From the NCBI GenBank assembly GCA_902749685.1, contig CACVKW010000672.1, positions 1-60,466 on the forward strand: 60,466 nt of DNA, given 5' to 3'. The stretch is from Olavius sp. associated proteobacterium Delta 1. GTDB taxonomy: Bacteria > Desulfobacterota > Desulfobacteria > Desulfobacterales > JAFDCJ01. Under the pieces are notes generated by a model that was not told where the DNA came from, ran no database searches, and saw only the letters and a list, made by a program, of their open reading frames with translations. The position numbers were made by a program, and so were the translations under genes. Below are positions 7,793-16,231 of the stretch, piece after piece (the stretch's first letter is position 1; the number at the start of each line of letters is the position of its first letter).

Positions 7793-9634
7793 ATGGCGGC
7801 TGATAGCCCATCAAAAGACGAAGGCATAATATCATTCTTCGACTACTTAAAAGGCTGGTTAGGCCTGTCCTGGCGACTGCCAACCATACTGCGAATCCGA
7901 AAACAGGTCGCTAATGTCGGCACTGAAAATCGGGAATCCTGGGGAAGCATGCTGGAAGAAAATGCGGAGAAATTTCCGTCCAATCCTGCGGTCAAGTCCG
8001 CTGAAGCACAGTTGACTTGGCGGGAATACAACGAGGCGGTGAATCGCTGCGCCAATTATTTTATTTCCCAGGGGATGGTAAAAGGGGATGTGGCCTGCGT
8101 CTTTCTGGAGAATCGTCCGGAAATGCTTATCGTATACAGCGCCATGGCAAAAATCGGTGTCATCAATTCCATGATCAACACCAACCTGCGCCAGGACTCA
8201 TTAAGGCATTGCCTGTCGCTGCACCCGGCAAAGATGTACATCATTGGAGAAGAGATTATTGATGCCTTTGAAGAAGTAAAAAATGATTTGGGATTACAGC
8301 CGGGGCAAAAGCTTTATTTTATGCCGGACAAGAGGCAAATGCCGACTCCCGAAGGTTTCATTAATTTCAACGAAGCTGCTCAAAATTCGCCGGTGTCAAA
8401 CCCATCCACCACGACCGAAGTCAAGCCGGCAGATACGATCGCTTATGTGTTTACCTCCGGCACCACCGGCGGCATGCCCAAGGCAGCCGTCATCACCCAT
8501 GGCAGGCTTGTGCGAGGCAAATATTACAATGGCAAGATTGTTTTAAACATGAAGCCTACCGATACCATGTACGTTCCGCTGCCTTTTTTTCACACCAATG
8601 CCCTGGCGTTAAGCTGGCCGCCTGTTTTTGCCAATGGATCCGCTGTCGCCATTCGCCGCAAATTCAGCGTCAGGAACTTTTGGAGCGATGTCAGAAGATA
8701 CAATGCCACATCCTGGTGCTATATCGGAGAATTATGCCGCTACCTGATGAATCAGCCGCCCCAATCCAATGATCGCGACAATCCGCTCACAAAAATCATC
8801 GGCAACGGTCTGCGACCGGATATCTGGCATAACTTCAAGAATCGCTTTGGCATCTCCAAGGTATACGAAATATACGGGGCGGCCGAATCCAATCTCTACT
8901 TTGTCAACATTCTCAATCTTGATTGCACGGTGGGACGATGCACCCAGCCCTATTCCATCGTAAAATTCGATGTTGATGAGGACACTGCGATTAGAGATAA
9001 GAATGGATTCATGCAACGGGTTGAGGTGGGCCAAACCGGCCTGCTGCTAGGTGAGATTTCGGAGGCCAATCCTTTTATCGGATATACCAGCAAAGAAGCG
9101 ACGGAGTCAAAAATTATTCACGAAGTATTTTCCAAGGGAGATTCATGGTTTAACACCGGTGACCTCGTGCGGAATATCGGATACGGTCACGTTCAATTTG
9201 TAGACCGCACCGGTGATACCTTTCGCTGGAAAGGCGAAAATGTTTCAACGACCGAAGTCGAGGCGGTGGCAAATACCCTGACCCATGTTTCCTTATCAAC
9301 GGTGTACGGTGTTGAAATGCCCGGCGGCGACGGGCGGGCGGGCATGATTGCGATTATCCCGGAATGCAATCTTGAAAAGTTTGATCTAAAAGCGTTATGC
9401 GGCCATTTTCAGAGTACCCTGCCCGCTTATGCGGTTCCCAAATTTTTGAGACTGAATAAAAACCTGGAATGCACGCCGACCCACAAAATTAAAAAGGTTG
9501 AATTGAAAAAAGATGGTTTCGACCCTGGCCGGATAAACGACGCGCTTTATGTTTTGCTGCCGGGGGAATCGGAATACCAGTATTTAAGCGGGCAAATATA
9601 TCAAAATATACTGGATGGGAAATATAGGTTCTAG
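7793..9634 (+). CDS. FATP/FadD6-type acyl-CoA synthetase
   Basis: A 613-residue AMP-forming ligase that activates a carboxylic acid to its CoA thioester. The phosphate-binding loop TSGTTGGMPKAA, the AESN box and the late motif DTFRWKGENVSTTEVE identify the very-long-chain/FATP branch rather than the FadD branch represented at 44532 and 48288. FATP-type enzymes accept long-chain acids and also sterol or bile-acid side chains. Translation starts at ATG with GGAG upstream. As the last gene of the plus-strand group 736-9634, it would supply the substrate for the dehydrogenase at 5835. The stop codon directly abuts a GAAGTGGGAA-type word repeat. Confidence 0.9.
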   Translation: MAADSPSKDEGIISFFDYLKGWLGLSWRLPTILRIRKQVANVGTENRESWGSMLEENAEKFPSNPAVKSAEAQLTWREYNEAVNRCANYFISQGMVKGDVACVFLENRPEMLIVYSAMAKIGVINSMINTNLRQDSLRHCLSLHPAKMYIIGEEIIDAFEEVKNDLGLQPGQKLYFMPDKRQMPTPEGFINFNEAAQNSPVSNPSTTTEVKPADTIAYVFTSGTTGGMPKAAVITHGRLVRGKYYNGKIVLNMKPTDTMYVPLPFFHTNALALSWPPVFANGSAVAIRRKFSVRNFWSDVRRYNATSWCYIGELCRYLMNQPPQSNDRDNPLTKIIGNGLRPDIWHNFKNRFGISKVYEIYGAAESNLYFVNILNLDCTVGRCTQPYSIVKFDVDEDTAIRDKNGFMQRVEVGQTGLLLGEISEANPFIGYTSKEATESKIIHEVFSKGDSWFNTGDLVRNIGYGHVQFVDRTGDTFRWKGENVSTTEVEAVANTLTHVSLSTVYGVEMPGGDGRAGMIAIIPECNLEKFDLKALCGHFQSTLPAYAVPKFLRLNKNLECTPTHKIKKVELKKDGFDPGRINDALYVLLPGESEYQYLSGQIYQNILDGKYRF

Positions 9635-9870
9635 GAAGTGGGAACGTATAGAAGTGGGAAGTCGGAATGCGGAAGTCGGAAATAAAGATGAAAGCAGGTG
9701 AGAAGGTAAGAGCGGATTGTGCTTGCATCCCGCTGTTTTTCAAGCGGGGTAGCCGCGAAAATGATGGCTGCTCAATGAATAATTGTTATCCAAAGACAAG
9801 AGACGGATGACCATGAAGAGAAGACGGTAACAATCCTTTTTTCCGACTTCCGTATTCCGACTTCCGATTT
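9634..9870. repeat. Inverted pair of GAAGTCGG word arms around a spacer
   Basis: The left arm at 9634-9682 and the reverse-complement arm at 9841-9870 (TTCCGACTTCCGTATTCCGA and onward) enclose about 160 nt. Within the spacer, 9718-9750 is the inverted partner of 671-703. The words at 9690-9712 (GGTGAGAAGGTAAGAGCGG) also follow this repeat at 50537-50556 and 58033-58050, so the repeated unit is about 65 nt long. No gene lies in 9635-9916. Confidence 0.7.
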
Positions 9871-9916
9871 CTGGTTTAATTGAATACTCCCTAGTTATTG
9901 AGAGGTTTACAGCAAT

Positions 9917-12175
9917 ATGACCGAAGAAAAAACCCGTTTGATACGAACCGTTTGCCCGGCGCACTGCGGTATCGATGCCTGCGGAATCACCGCTCATGTG
10001 CAGGGTGACCGGGTGGTGAAGGTGGAACCGGCCGGGTTTCCGGATCCGAAGCATCGCCGCATATGCCTGCGCGGGCTTTCCAGCCTGGATATTACCTATC
10101 ACCCCGATCGTTTAAAATATCCCATGAAACGAATCGGGAAACGCGGAGAAGGGAAATTCGAGCGGATCTCCTGGGACGACGCACTGGATTTCATTGCAGA
10201 CAAGCTCAAAAAAATTGCGGCCGAACATGGCTGGCCGGCAATCGCCTGGGCGCTCGGAGGCCCGGGGGCCGGAACGACCAAATTCGGCGCCTACCTGCGC
10301 CTGGCCAGTCTGACCCGCTCGACCCGTGTCAGCGCATGGGGATACGGGGATGCCGGCCTGCCCTGCGGCAGCCGGATAATTTTCGGTACTCAATTTCCTT
10401 TTGGTTTGCTGTTCGGCCAGCTTTGGTCCGGTTCTCCGGATCCCGATATGATTGTCGTCTGGGGCGCCAACCCCGGTGAATCCCAGCCGCTGAACCTGAT
10501 GCGGCCAATCATGGATGCCAAGGCAAGCGGCGCCCGGCTGGTTGTTATCGATCCACGCTTCACGGTCACGGCATCCAAAGCAGACCAGTATATCGGGGTC
10601 AAACCCGGGACAGACGCTGCGCTGGCCCTGGGCCTGATGAATGTCATATTCGAAAACGGGCTGCAGGATGATGCGTTCATTTTGCGTCATACGGTGGGGC
10701 CATACCTGGTGCGCGATGACAACGGTCAATATCTGCGAGGCCGGGATATCGGCAGACCCGAGGAAAATGAATATATCATCTGGAATGAAGGAACCGCTTC
10801 GCCGAAACCACGCAACGCAGCAGATATTCAGCCGGCTTTGACCGGCTCGTTCACAGCCAATGGAATTCCCTGTAAACCGTCATTACAACTCCTCAGGAAC
10901 CTGGCCCGGGAGTATAGTCCGGAACATACTGCTGAAATTACCGGTGTTGAGGCGAACCTTGTCACCAGATTGGCCGAGAGAATCGGGAATTCAAAATCCG
11001 TAATTTTTGTCACCCATATGGGATTTACACGGACCTACCATGGCGACATTTCTCTCCGGGGGCTTGGCACCGTAGCCGCCCTGACCGGCAACGTGACGGC
11101 CACGTTCAAGGGCGGCCATTTGCCGGCCGTCCTGAACTGGAATCCATTTCTGAAGGCCAAACCGGAAACGCCTTCCTATACGCGCCTGGGGATATTGCAG
11201 CTATACGATGCCGTGATCAAAGGCAACCCCTTCCCGGTAAAGGCTGTCTGGTTTTCGTTTATCAACTTTTTAAACCAGTGTGCCAACAGCAACAAAATCG
11301 CCGAAGAGATGTTTCCGCAATTGGATTTGATTGTCGATACAGAATTGTTTATGACGCCCACCGCGCGCTACGCCGATATCCTGTTGCCGGTTTGCAGTTA
11401 CCTGGAATTTTCAGACCTGATCCCCCACCCGTATCCCTATGTACAGCTGCAGCAAAAGGTCATCGAGCCGCTTTATGAGTCCCGATCCGACGTGGATATT
11501 GCCGCCGGACTGGCCGCGCGCCTGGGGTTCAAAGAGTATTTCGAGGGTGGCCAGGATGCCTTTATCGACCTGATTTTGGATTCCGGCCACGATTCCATAA
11601 AGGGGATTACCCGGGAGAAATTAAAGGAACAGGCAATGCCGTTGACGGTTATTCCGCCGATGGATCAGGAACTTGATATCCCGTTTTCGACGGCTTCGGG
11701 AAAAATTGAGATGTATTCCGAAAATTTGCTGCAAGAAGGCCAGGCGCTGCCCGTCTTTCTTGAACCCCTGGAATCGCCCATAAAACCCCAGAGCAGCAAA
11801 TATCCACTTGCATTTATTCAGGGCCACAGCCGCTTCCGGACGCATTCCATGTTTGCCAATGTTGCCTCTCTGCTGGAACTAAACCCGGAGCCATGGCTGG
11901 AGATCAATCCCCGGGACGCTGCCTTTCGTAATATTGCCGACAATGATATGGTCACCGTTTTCAATGATCGCGCTCGAACCACTCTCAAGACCAGATTAAC
12001 AGAAGGTGTTGGTCCCGGCGTGATTAACATTACCGAGGGCTGGTGGATTGATCAATTCAAGGAGGGCAGTGTTAATCACCTGACCCATGATGTGATCAAT
12101 CCGGTACAGGAAAAGGTTTACGAACCCAATATGCATATGAATGATGTGGCGGTGGAAGTGGTGAAGGCGGAGTGA
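9917..12175 (+). CDS. Molybdopterin oxidoreductase, second DMSO-reductase-family enzyme
   Basis: A 752-residue bis-MGD enzyme. Unlike the protein at 736 it has a full FeS motif at the N terminus: Cys13, Cys17, Cys22 and Cys50 (CPAHCGIDACG, then RRICLRG). YPMKRIGKRGEGKFERISWD follows at residues 68-87, and GVKPGTDAALALG is the cofactor loop. The stretch WGYGDAGLPCGSR (141-153) occupies the metal-ligand region; Cys150 is the most likely ligand, but this is inference. The C-terminal MGD-binding domain ends with INITEGWWIDQFKEGSVNHL. No signal peptide is seen. It pairs with the ferredoxin at 12469 and precedes the HgcAB-like and UroD-type genes. I cannot name the substrate. Confidence 0.9.
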   Translation: MTEEKTRLIRTVCPAHCGIDACGITAHVQGDRVVKVEPAGFPDPKHRRICLRGLSSLDITYHPDRLKYPMKRIGKRGEGKFERISWDDALDFIADKLKKIAAEHGWPAIAWALGGPGAGTTKFGAYLRLASLTRSTRVSAWGYGDAGLPCGSRIIFGTQFPFGLLFGQLWSGSPDPDMIVVWGANPGESQPLNLMRPIMDAKASGARLVVIDPRFTVTASKADQYIGVKPGTDAALALGLMNVIFENGLQDDAFILRHTVGPYLVRDDNGQYLRGRDIGRPEENEYIIWNEGTASPKPRNAADIQPALTGSFTANGIPCKPSLQLLRNLAREYSPEHTAEITGVEANLVTRLAERIGNSKSVIFVTHMGFTRTYHGDISLRGLGTVAALTGNVTATFKGGHLPAVLNWNPFLKAKPETPSYTRLGILQLYDAVIKGNPFPVKAVWFSFINFLNQCANSNKIAEEMFPQLDLIVDTELFMTPTARYADILLPVCSYLEFSDLIPHPYPYVQLQQKVIEPLYESRSDVDIAAGLAARLGFKEYFEGGQDAFIDLILDSGHDSIKGITREKLKEQAMPLTVIPPMDQELDIPFSTASGKIEMYSENLLQEGQALPVFLEPLESPIKPQSSKYPLAFIQGHSRFRTHSMFANVASLLELNPEPWLEINPRDAAFRNIADNDMVTVFNDRARTTLKTRLTEGVGPGVINITEGWWIDQFKEGSVNHLTHDVINPVQEKVYEPNMHMNDVAVEVVKAE

Positions 12176-12468
12176 TTCGATTGCGGACTTCAGATTTCGG
12201 ATTGCGGAATTTGGAAATTCGGCATAGAGCAGAGGGCATGGAGCATAGAGAATAAGACTGATGTATGTGCAGGGGTGGAGGTTTTAGGTTGGAAGTCGCA
12301 GGCTGTTTCGGTTGAATATGCTATTTTAGATTAGATTCAAACCGATTTTGCCTCAAACCTATAACGAAGCGCTCCTCGAGACCACCCGACCGCTCTTTTA
12401 GCGAAACACTCATCGGGACCACCAAGCCGTTCCGAAAGCATAGCGCTCATCAATATGGAGAGATAATA
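12176..12468. repeat. Repeat-filled spacer
   Basis: The first 32 nt are TTGCGGA/TTTCGGA words beginning right after the stop codon. Positions 12222-12255 carry the GCATAGAGCAGAGGGCATGG vocabulary. From 12365 to 12450 a third set of words appears (AGCGCTC, GGGACCACC, AGCGCTCATC); similar words recur at 37240-37290. I see no open frame with a ribosome-binding site until GTG 12469. Confidence 0.6.
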
Positions 12469-13047
12469 GTGAAAAAACAATACGGATTGGTCATCGATCA
12501 GGAACGATGCATTGGCTGTGAGGCTTGCACGGTGGCCTGCAAGAATGAAAACAAGGGAGTGCGGGGGTTTATTCGTGTATCAACCCTGAATACCCCTCAG
12601 AAGGATACGCCGGCTGGGGTATTCCCGAATTTAAAAATGATATTTCTGCCGGCCCTGTGCAACCATTGCGAAAACCCGCCCTGCGCGAAAGCGTGTCCGC
12701 TGGAGGCTATTATAAAAGAAGACATTGGCCTTGTGATCCTGGATGAAGAGACATGTGACGGGTGTCAGACATGCCTTGATGCCTGCCCTTATGGGGCCAT
12801 TGCATTCAATGACGAAAAGAATAAAGCTGAAAAATGTAACTTCTGCCGGCATCGCATTGAGGAGGAACTGGAGCCGTTTTGTGTGATCTGCTGTGAGGGA
12901 CAGGCAATTCATTTTGGCGACCTGAATAATCCCGGGAGCAACGTTTCACAAATGTTGACCGAGGGGAATGGATATACCCTTAAGCCGGAAGCAGGAACGA
13001 AACCGGCGAATTACTACCTTCCGCCAAAGGAACCCCGAGGATTATAA
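12469..13047 (+). CDS. Four-cluster ferredoxin partner of the second molybdoenzyme
   Basis: A 192-residue DmsB/NrfC-type electron carrier. All four cluster ligand sets are visible: Cys14/17/20/24, Cys64/67/72/76, Cys96/99/102/106, and Cys123/126/138/142. In the last set the usual CP is replaced by CE (CVICCEG). The start is GTG at 12469 with GGAGA upstream. It lacks membrane segments and must shuttle electrons between the molybdoenzyme at 9917 and an unknown partner. Just downstream, 13066-13110 could encode a 14-residue peptide starting MELRKNTV; it may be the cut-off start of a lost gene, because nothing follows it in frame. Confidence 0.88.
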   Translation: MKKQYGLVIDQERCIGCEACTVACKNENKGVRGFIRVSTLNTPQKDTPAGVFPNLKMIFLPALCNHCENPPCAKACPLEAIIKEDIGLVILDEETCDGCQTCLDACPYGAIAFNDEKNKAEKCNFCRHRIEEELEPFCVICCEGQAIHFGDLNNPGSNVSQMLTEGNGYTLKPEAGTKPANYYLPPKEPRGL

Positions 13048-13204
13048 TTAAAACAGGGACACATCATGGAACTGAGAAAAAATACAGTTTTTATCAAAAT
13101 AGACGCCTAAATTGACTTTATGCGTTATTTTCTGTCAAAAACGAGATTTCCATTTTGTTGTTAATGTTATTTGGCTTGGACCAAGCAAAGAAAATGAGAC
13201 TGGC

Positions 13205-14971
13205 ATGTTCTCCTACATTTTCATGAAGATTCTTGAAAGTCGGCCGCATCGTTACGATTGGGGAATAGACTTTCTTACAAAAGGGCAAGCAAGCAAGATC
13301 AAGGGACATATTGTCACCAACTATGTCCAGTCAGGCATGGCCATTCTTGATGTCGGTTGTGGAACTGGAGATTTGGCTGTCAGAGCCGCGCGGACAGGTG
13401 CATTTGTGACCGGAGTTGATATTTCGGAAGGCATGTTAGCTGTTGCACAGGAGCGGATAAAGAAGAACGGACTGGAAAACCAAGTCGTTCTTCATCATGC
13501 TGGAGTTGTTGAAATAGACAGCCTGTTTGATGAAAAAAGCTTCGATCTCATTACATCTACCCTTGTGATGAGTGAGTTGTATACCGAAGAGCGCGAATGG
13601 GCCCTGAAGGAGCTATTCAGAATCCTGAAACCTGATGGAAAATTATTGGTAGTCAGTGAGGTAAGACCAAAACTATTTCTGAAACGAGCGATCTATTACG
13701 CGCTGAGATTCCCACTGGCTCTTATCACCTATCTCATTTCCCAGACAGGTACTAAACCGGTAAGGGATATTGCTGTTGAAATGCGTCAAGCGGGATTTGA
13801 AATCACAGAGGAACGTTATTCGTTTCTCGAAAGTTTCGTAACCGTTGTCGCAAGAAGATCAACGGGTGCACATCTCGCGGCCGTCGCGCGAGTGATGAAG
13901 CCCGATCAGGATAGGTCACAAATCAAATCACTCATCGATTTCTGTGGGCGATGGTTTCCTAATCCAGTGGTGCCGGGATTACGGAGAATCGGTACACCGG
14001 ACAGGAACAGTCCGGTCGTCGTTACCGGAAATTTTCACCTTACGGTTCGTCGAGTCGAAAAGGCACTTACAAGTCAGAATTGCTATTTGCTCGTTGTACA
14101 GTCAAAAGGTATCAACGTCTGGTGTGCATCTGCCGGAGGGGAGATGAACACTCATTCCATCACAACGGCTCTGAAAACGAGTGGCATTGCCAGTCTCATT
14201 GATCACAGGGACCTTATTCTGCCGCAGTTATCTGCTCCGGGAATTGATACAAAACTGTTGAAGAAGGTGAGTGGCTGGAAGGGGAAATGGGGACCCGTAT
14301 ATGTTAACAGCCTACCTGAGTCAATCGCGAACGGCCATACCAAAACTGAAGAACAGCGTAGGGTTCATTTTGACTTGCCATTTCGGATGGAAATGCTGTT
14401 CGCCATGAACTTTTTGCTGTGGCTTTTCTTTTCCGCCATTGCTCTGACCATTCATCCTGTTTGGGCGGTTTTCATAACACTGATTTTCTGGAGTGCAGGA
14501 TTTATTCTATATGCTGGGTACTATCTTTTACCTTTTAAGAGCGGGTGGTCTAAAGCGCTGATGTTAGCAATCGCTGCCATAGCCGTTTTTGTCGGAATCT
14601 CCGAACATGCTACCGGTAGTCCCTGGCATTATAAGGGTTGGATGATTTTCACTGCGCTGGTTATCTTGTCCATCGGGTTCGATCTCAAAGGTATCGTCGG
14701 TGGTCAAACCTCTGAGGCTGAAGCATTTCTGCACAAACTGGGTTTTGAGTCCTTCGGACATCTCTTTCAATCCAAGGCCGTTCACACGGGATTCATCACC
14801 CAAGACAAATCCAGATGTGTTAATTGCAATACCTGCGGCATGGTATGTCCTGTAGGTGTTTTCGGCATTGTCAAACATAAAAATGATGTCATCATAGTTG
14901 ATGATACGACCTGCCTGAAGTGCAATGGTTGCGTAATGCAATGTCCCCAAAAAGCTCTACGGCTCAGTTAA
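13205..14971 (+). CDS. Methyltransferase / HgcA-like corrinoid / HgcB-like ferredoxin fusion
   Basis: A 588-residue protein with four parts. Residues 40-218 are a class I SAM methyltransferase domain (motif I ILDVGCGTGDLAV, 47-59; motif II-like VTGVDIS, 68-74). Residues 268-390 match HgcA: GINVWCASAGGEMNTH (302-317) carries Cys307 at the position that binds cobalt in HgcA, followed by DHRDLILPQLSAPGID (333-348) and KWGPVYVNSLP. Residues 398-491 hold about four membrane helices, as in HgcA. The C terminus is HgcB-like, with Cys538/541/544/548 and Cys570/573/576/580. True HgcA has NVWCAAGK, so mercury methylation cannot be assumed. A TTG at 13112 would add 31 residues; ATG 13205 begins the recognisable MFSYIFMKILESRP, although its ribosome site is weak (ATG 13223 is also possible). 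A methyl-transfer role with reductive activation is inferred. The gene appears more AT-rich than its neighbours. Confidence 0.85.
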   Translation: MFSYIFMKILESRPHRYDWGIDFLTKGQASKIKGHIVTNYVQSGMAILDVGCGTGDLAVRAARTGAFVTGVDISEGMLAVAQERIKKNGLENQVVLHHAGVVEIDSLFDEKSFDLITSTLVMSELYTEEREWALKELFRILKPDGKLLVVSEVRPKLFLKRAIYYALRFPLALITYLISQTGTKPVRDIAVEMRQAGFEITEERYSFLESFVTVVARRSTGAHLAAVARVMKPDQDRSQIKSLIDFCGRWFPNPVVPGLRRIGTPDRNSPVVVTGNFHLTVRRVEKALTSQNCYLLVVQSKGINVWCASAGGEMNTHSITTALKTSGIASLIDHRDLILPQLSAPGIDTKLLKKVSGWKGKWGPVYVNSLPESIANGHTKTEEQRRVHFDLPFRMEMLFAMNFLLWLFFSAIALTIHPVWAVFITLIFWSAGFILYAGYYLLPFKSGWSKALMLAIAAIAVFVGISEHATGSPWHYKGWMIFTALVILSIGFDLKGIVGGQTSEAEAFLHKLGFESFGHLFQSKAVHTGFITQDKSRCVNCNTCGMVCPVGVFGIVKHKNDVIIVDDTTCLKCNGCVMQCPQKALRLS

Positions 14972-15029
14972 AATTTGCCCAATAAAAGATAACCACCACG
15001 GAAAATATTACATCAGGGAGGACCAAGCA

Positions 15030-16091
15030 ATGGACCAAACCAGCGGAAAACAATATATGCTGTCGGCTTTGAGACGAAAACATATGGACCGGGTTCCGAC
15101 AACGGTGTTGATAGGCCCTTACTGTTCACGTTTAACTCGATACAGTGTTAAGGAAATATTGACCGATGCCCGCAAAAGTACCGAAGCACATCTTGCTTTT
15201 CACGATCGATTCAATCCCGACAGCCTGGTGGTTTATAACGACATCTACCTTGAAGCGGAAGCCGTTGGCTGTGAATTGGAATTTCCCGAAGATCGCATCT
15301 CACATCCGAAGCGGGCCCTGCTTGAAGATAAAACGCATCTGGCGCGGCTGAGCGTGCCGGATCCTCAGAAAGACGGCCGGATACCATATTTCATCGAAGT
15401 TTGCCAACGGGTATCCGCTCACGTGCGTGAAACGACCGCTGTGGGATTGGGGCATTCCGGCCCGTGGAATATTGCCATGCATCTCAGGGGTGCTGAAGCC
15501 CTGCTGATGGACACCGCCACGGACCCCAAGTTCGTTCACGAGCTGATGAAGTTTGCCACCGAAGTCGTGCGGGAGATGGGTGACGCGCTGATTGAAGCCG
15601 GATTCGCGCCATCCTTGGGAGAGGCGGGCGCATCCTGCAGCCTTATTTCACCTTTCATTTATCAGGAATTTATCAAGCCGTACCACAAAGAGCTTTGCAG
15701 CTATTTTCGATCAAAGAAGCGATTTATGTCCCTTCACATCTGCGGCAAAATCGATCCGATCATGGAAGACATTCTCGAAACCGGAATCTATCTTCTCAGC
15801 CTAGATGCCGGTTCATCGCTGCAAAAATTGGCCCACTTGGCGAACAACAACCTGGTCATCATGGGCAATGTGCCGACCACTCATTTCAGCAGCGGAACCC
15901 GCACGGAAATGGAAGCTTCCATCCGCCAGTGCATTGAAACGGCAGCCGCAGAAAGCGGCTATATTCTGGCATCCGGTTGTGAAATTCCATTTGATTCAAC
16001 CGAAGACCGAATTGAACACTTTTTTGAATACAGCCGGCAATACGGACGGAAATTTATGGCTGGTAACCGTTCAGGGGTTCAAGGTTCATAG
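15030..16091 (+). CDS. UroD/MtaA/CmuA-family Zn-dependent corrinoid methyltransferase
   Basis: A 353-residue TIM-barrel protein of the uroporphyrinogen-decarboxylase superfamily, methyltransferase branch. The zinc ligand pattern H-x-C...C of MtaA/MtbA-type enzymes is present: SLHICGKI and, about 75 residues later, ASGCEIPFD. GHSGPWNIAMHLRGAEALLMD is the family's substrate-pocket region. Such enzymes move methyl groups between a corrinoid protein and a thiol or cofactor. GGGAGGA lies before the ATG, and the gene begins 58 nt after the HgcAB-like fusion, which makes that corrinoid domain its likely partner. Haem synthesis is unlikely because no other haem gene is near. The last residues (NRSGVQGS) are encoded by a word repeat that continues past the stop. 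Confidence 0.88.
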   Translation: MDQTSGKQYMLSALRRKHMDRVPTTVLIGPYCSRLTRYSVKEILTDARKSTEAHLAFHDRFNPDSLVVYNDIYLEAEAVGCELEFPEDRISHPKRALLEDKTHLARLSVPDPQKDGRIPYFIEVCQRVSAHVRETTAVGLGHSGPWNIAMHLRGAEALLMDTATDPKFVHELMKFATEVVREMGDALIEAGFAPSLGEAGASCSLISPFIYQEFIKPYHKELCSYFRSKKRFMSLHICGKIDPIMEDILETGIYLLSLDAGSSLQKLAHLANNNLVIMGNVPTTHFSSGTRTEMEASIRQCIETAAAESGYILASGCEIPFDSTEDRIEHFFEYSRQYGRKFMAGNRSGVQGS

Positions 16092-16211
16092 GTTCAGGGT
16101 TTTTATTCTTTCAAAATGATGGATTCCAGCCAACCAAAATTAAACTGCAAACCGATTATACGTCGAACATCCTTTAAACAACCTTGAACCGTGAACCCTG
16201 AACCTTTGAAC
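16072..16211. repeat. Inverted pair of GGTTCAGGGTTCAAGG word arms
   Basis: The left arm at 16072-16100 overlaps the end of the UroD-type gene and contains its stop codon. The right arm at 16181-16211 is built from the complementary words (CCTTGAACC, GTGAACCCTGAACC). The spacer of about 80 nt shows no gene. A related half-arm (GGTTCAGGGTTCAG) is at 46077-46090. Confidence 0.7.
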
Positions 16212-16231
16212 GCTTGTTACTGACGTGCTAA

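Noticed and set aside
10112..10729. Minus-strand open frame of 205 codons
   Set aside because: It is antisense to the second molybdoenzyme gene and has no motif or ribosome site.
13066..13110. Fourteen-codon open frame starting MELRKNTV
   Set aside because: It is too short to support as a gene. It is mentioned only as a possible stump upstream of the fusion gene.
13205..14971. Genuine mercury-methylation gene pair hgcAB
   Set aside because: The corrinoid motif is NVWCASAGG and not NVWCAAGK, and the protein is fused at both ends. I therefore call it HgcAB-like and give no gene symbol.
15030..16091. Uroporphyrinogen decarboxylase of haem synthesis
   Set aside because: It has the H-x-C...C zinc pattern of methyltransferases, and no other haem genes are present.
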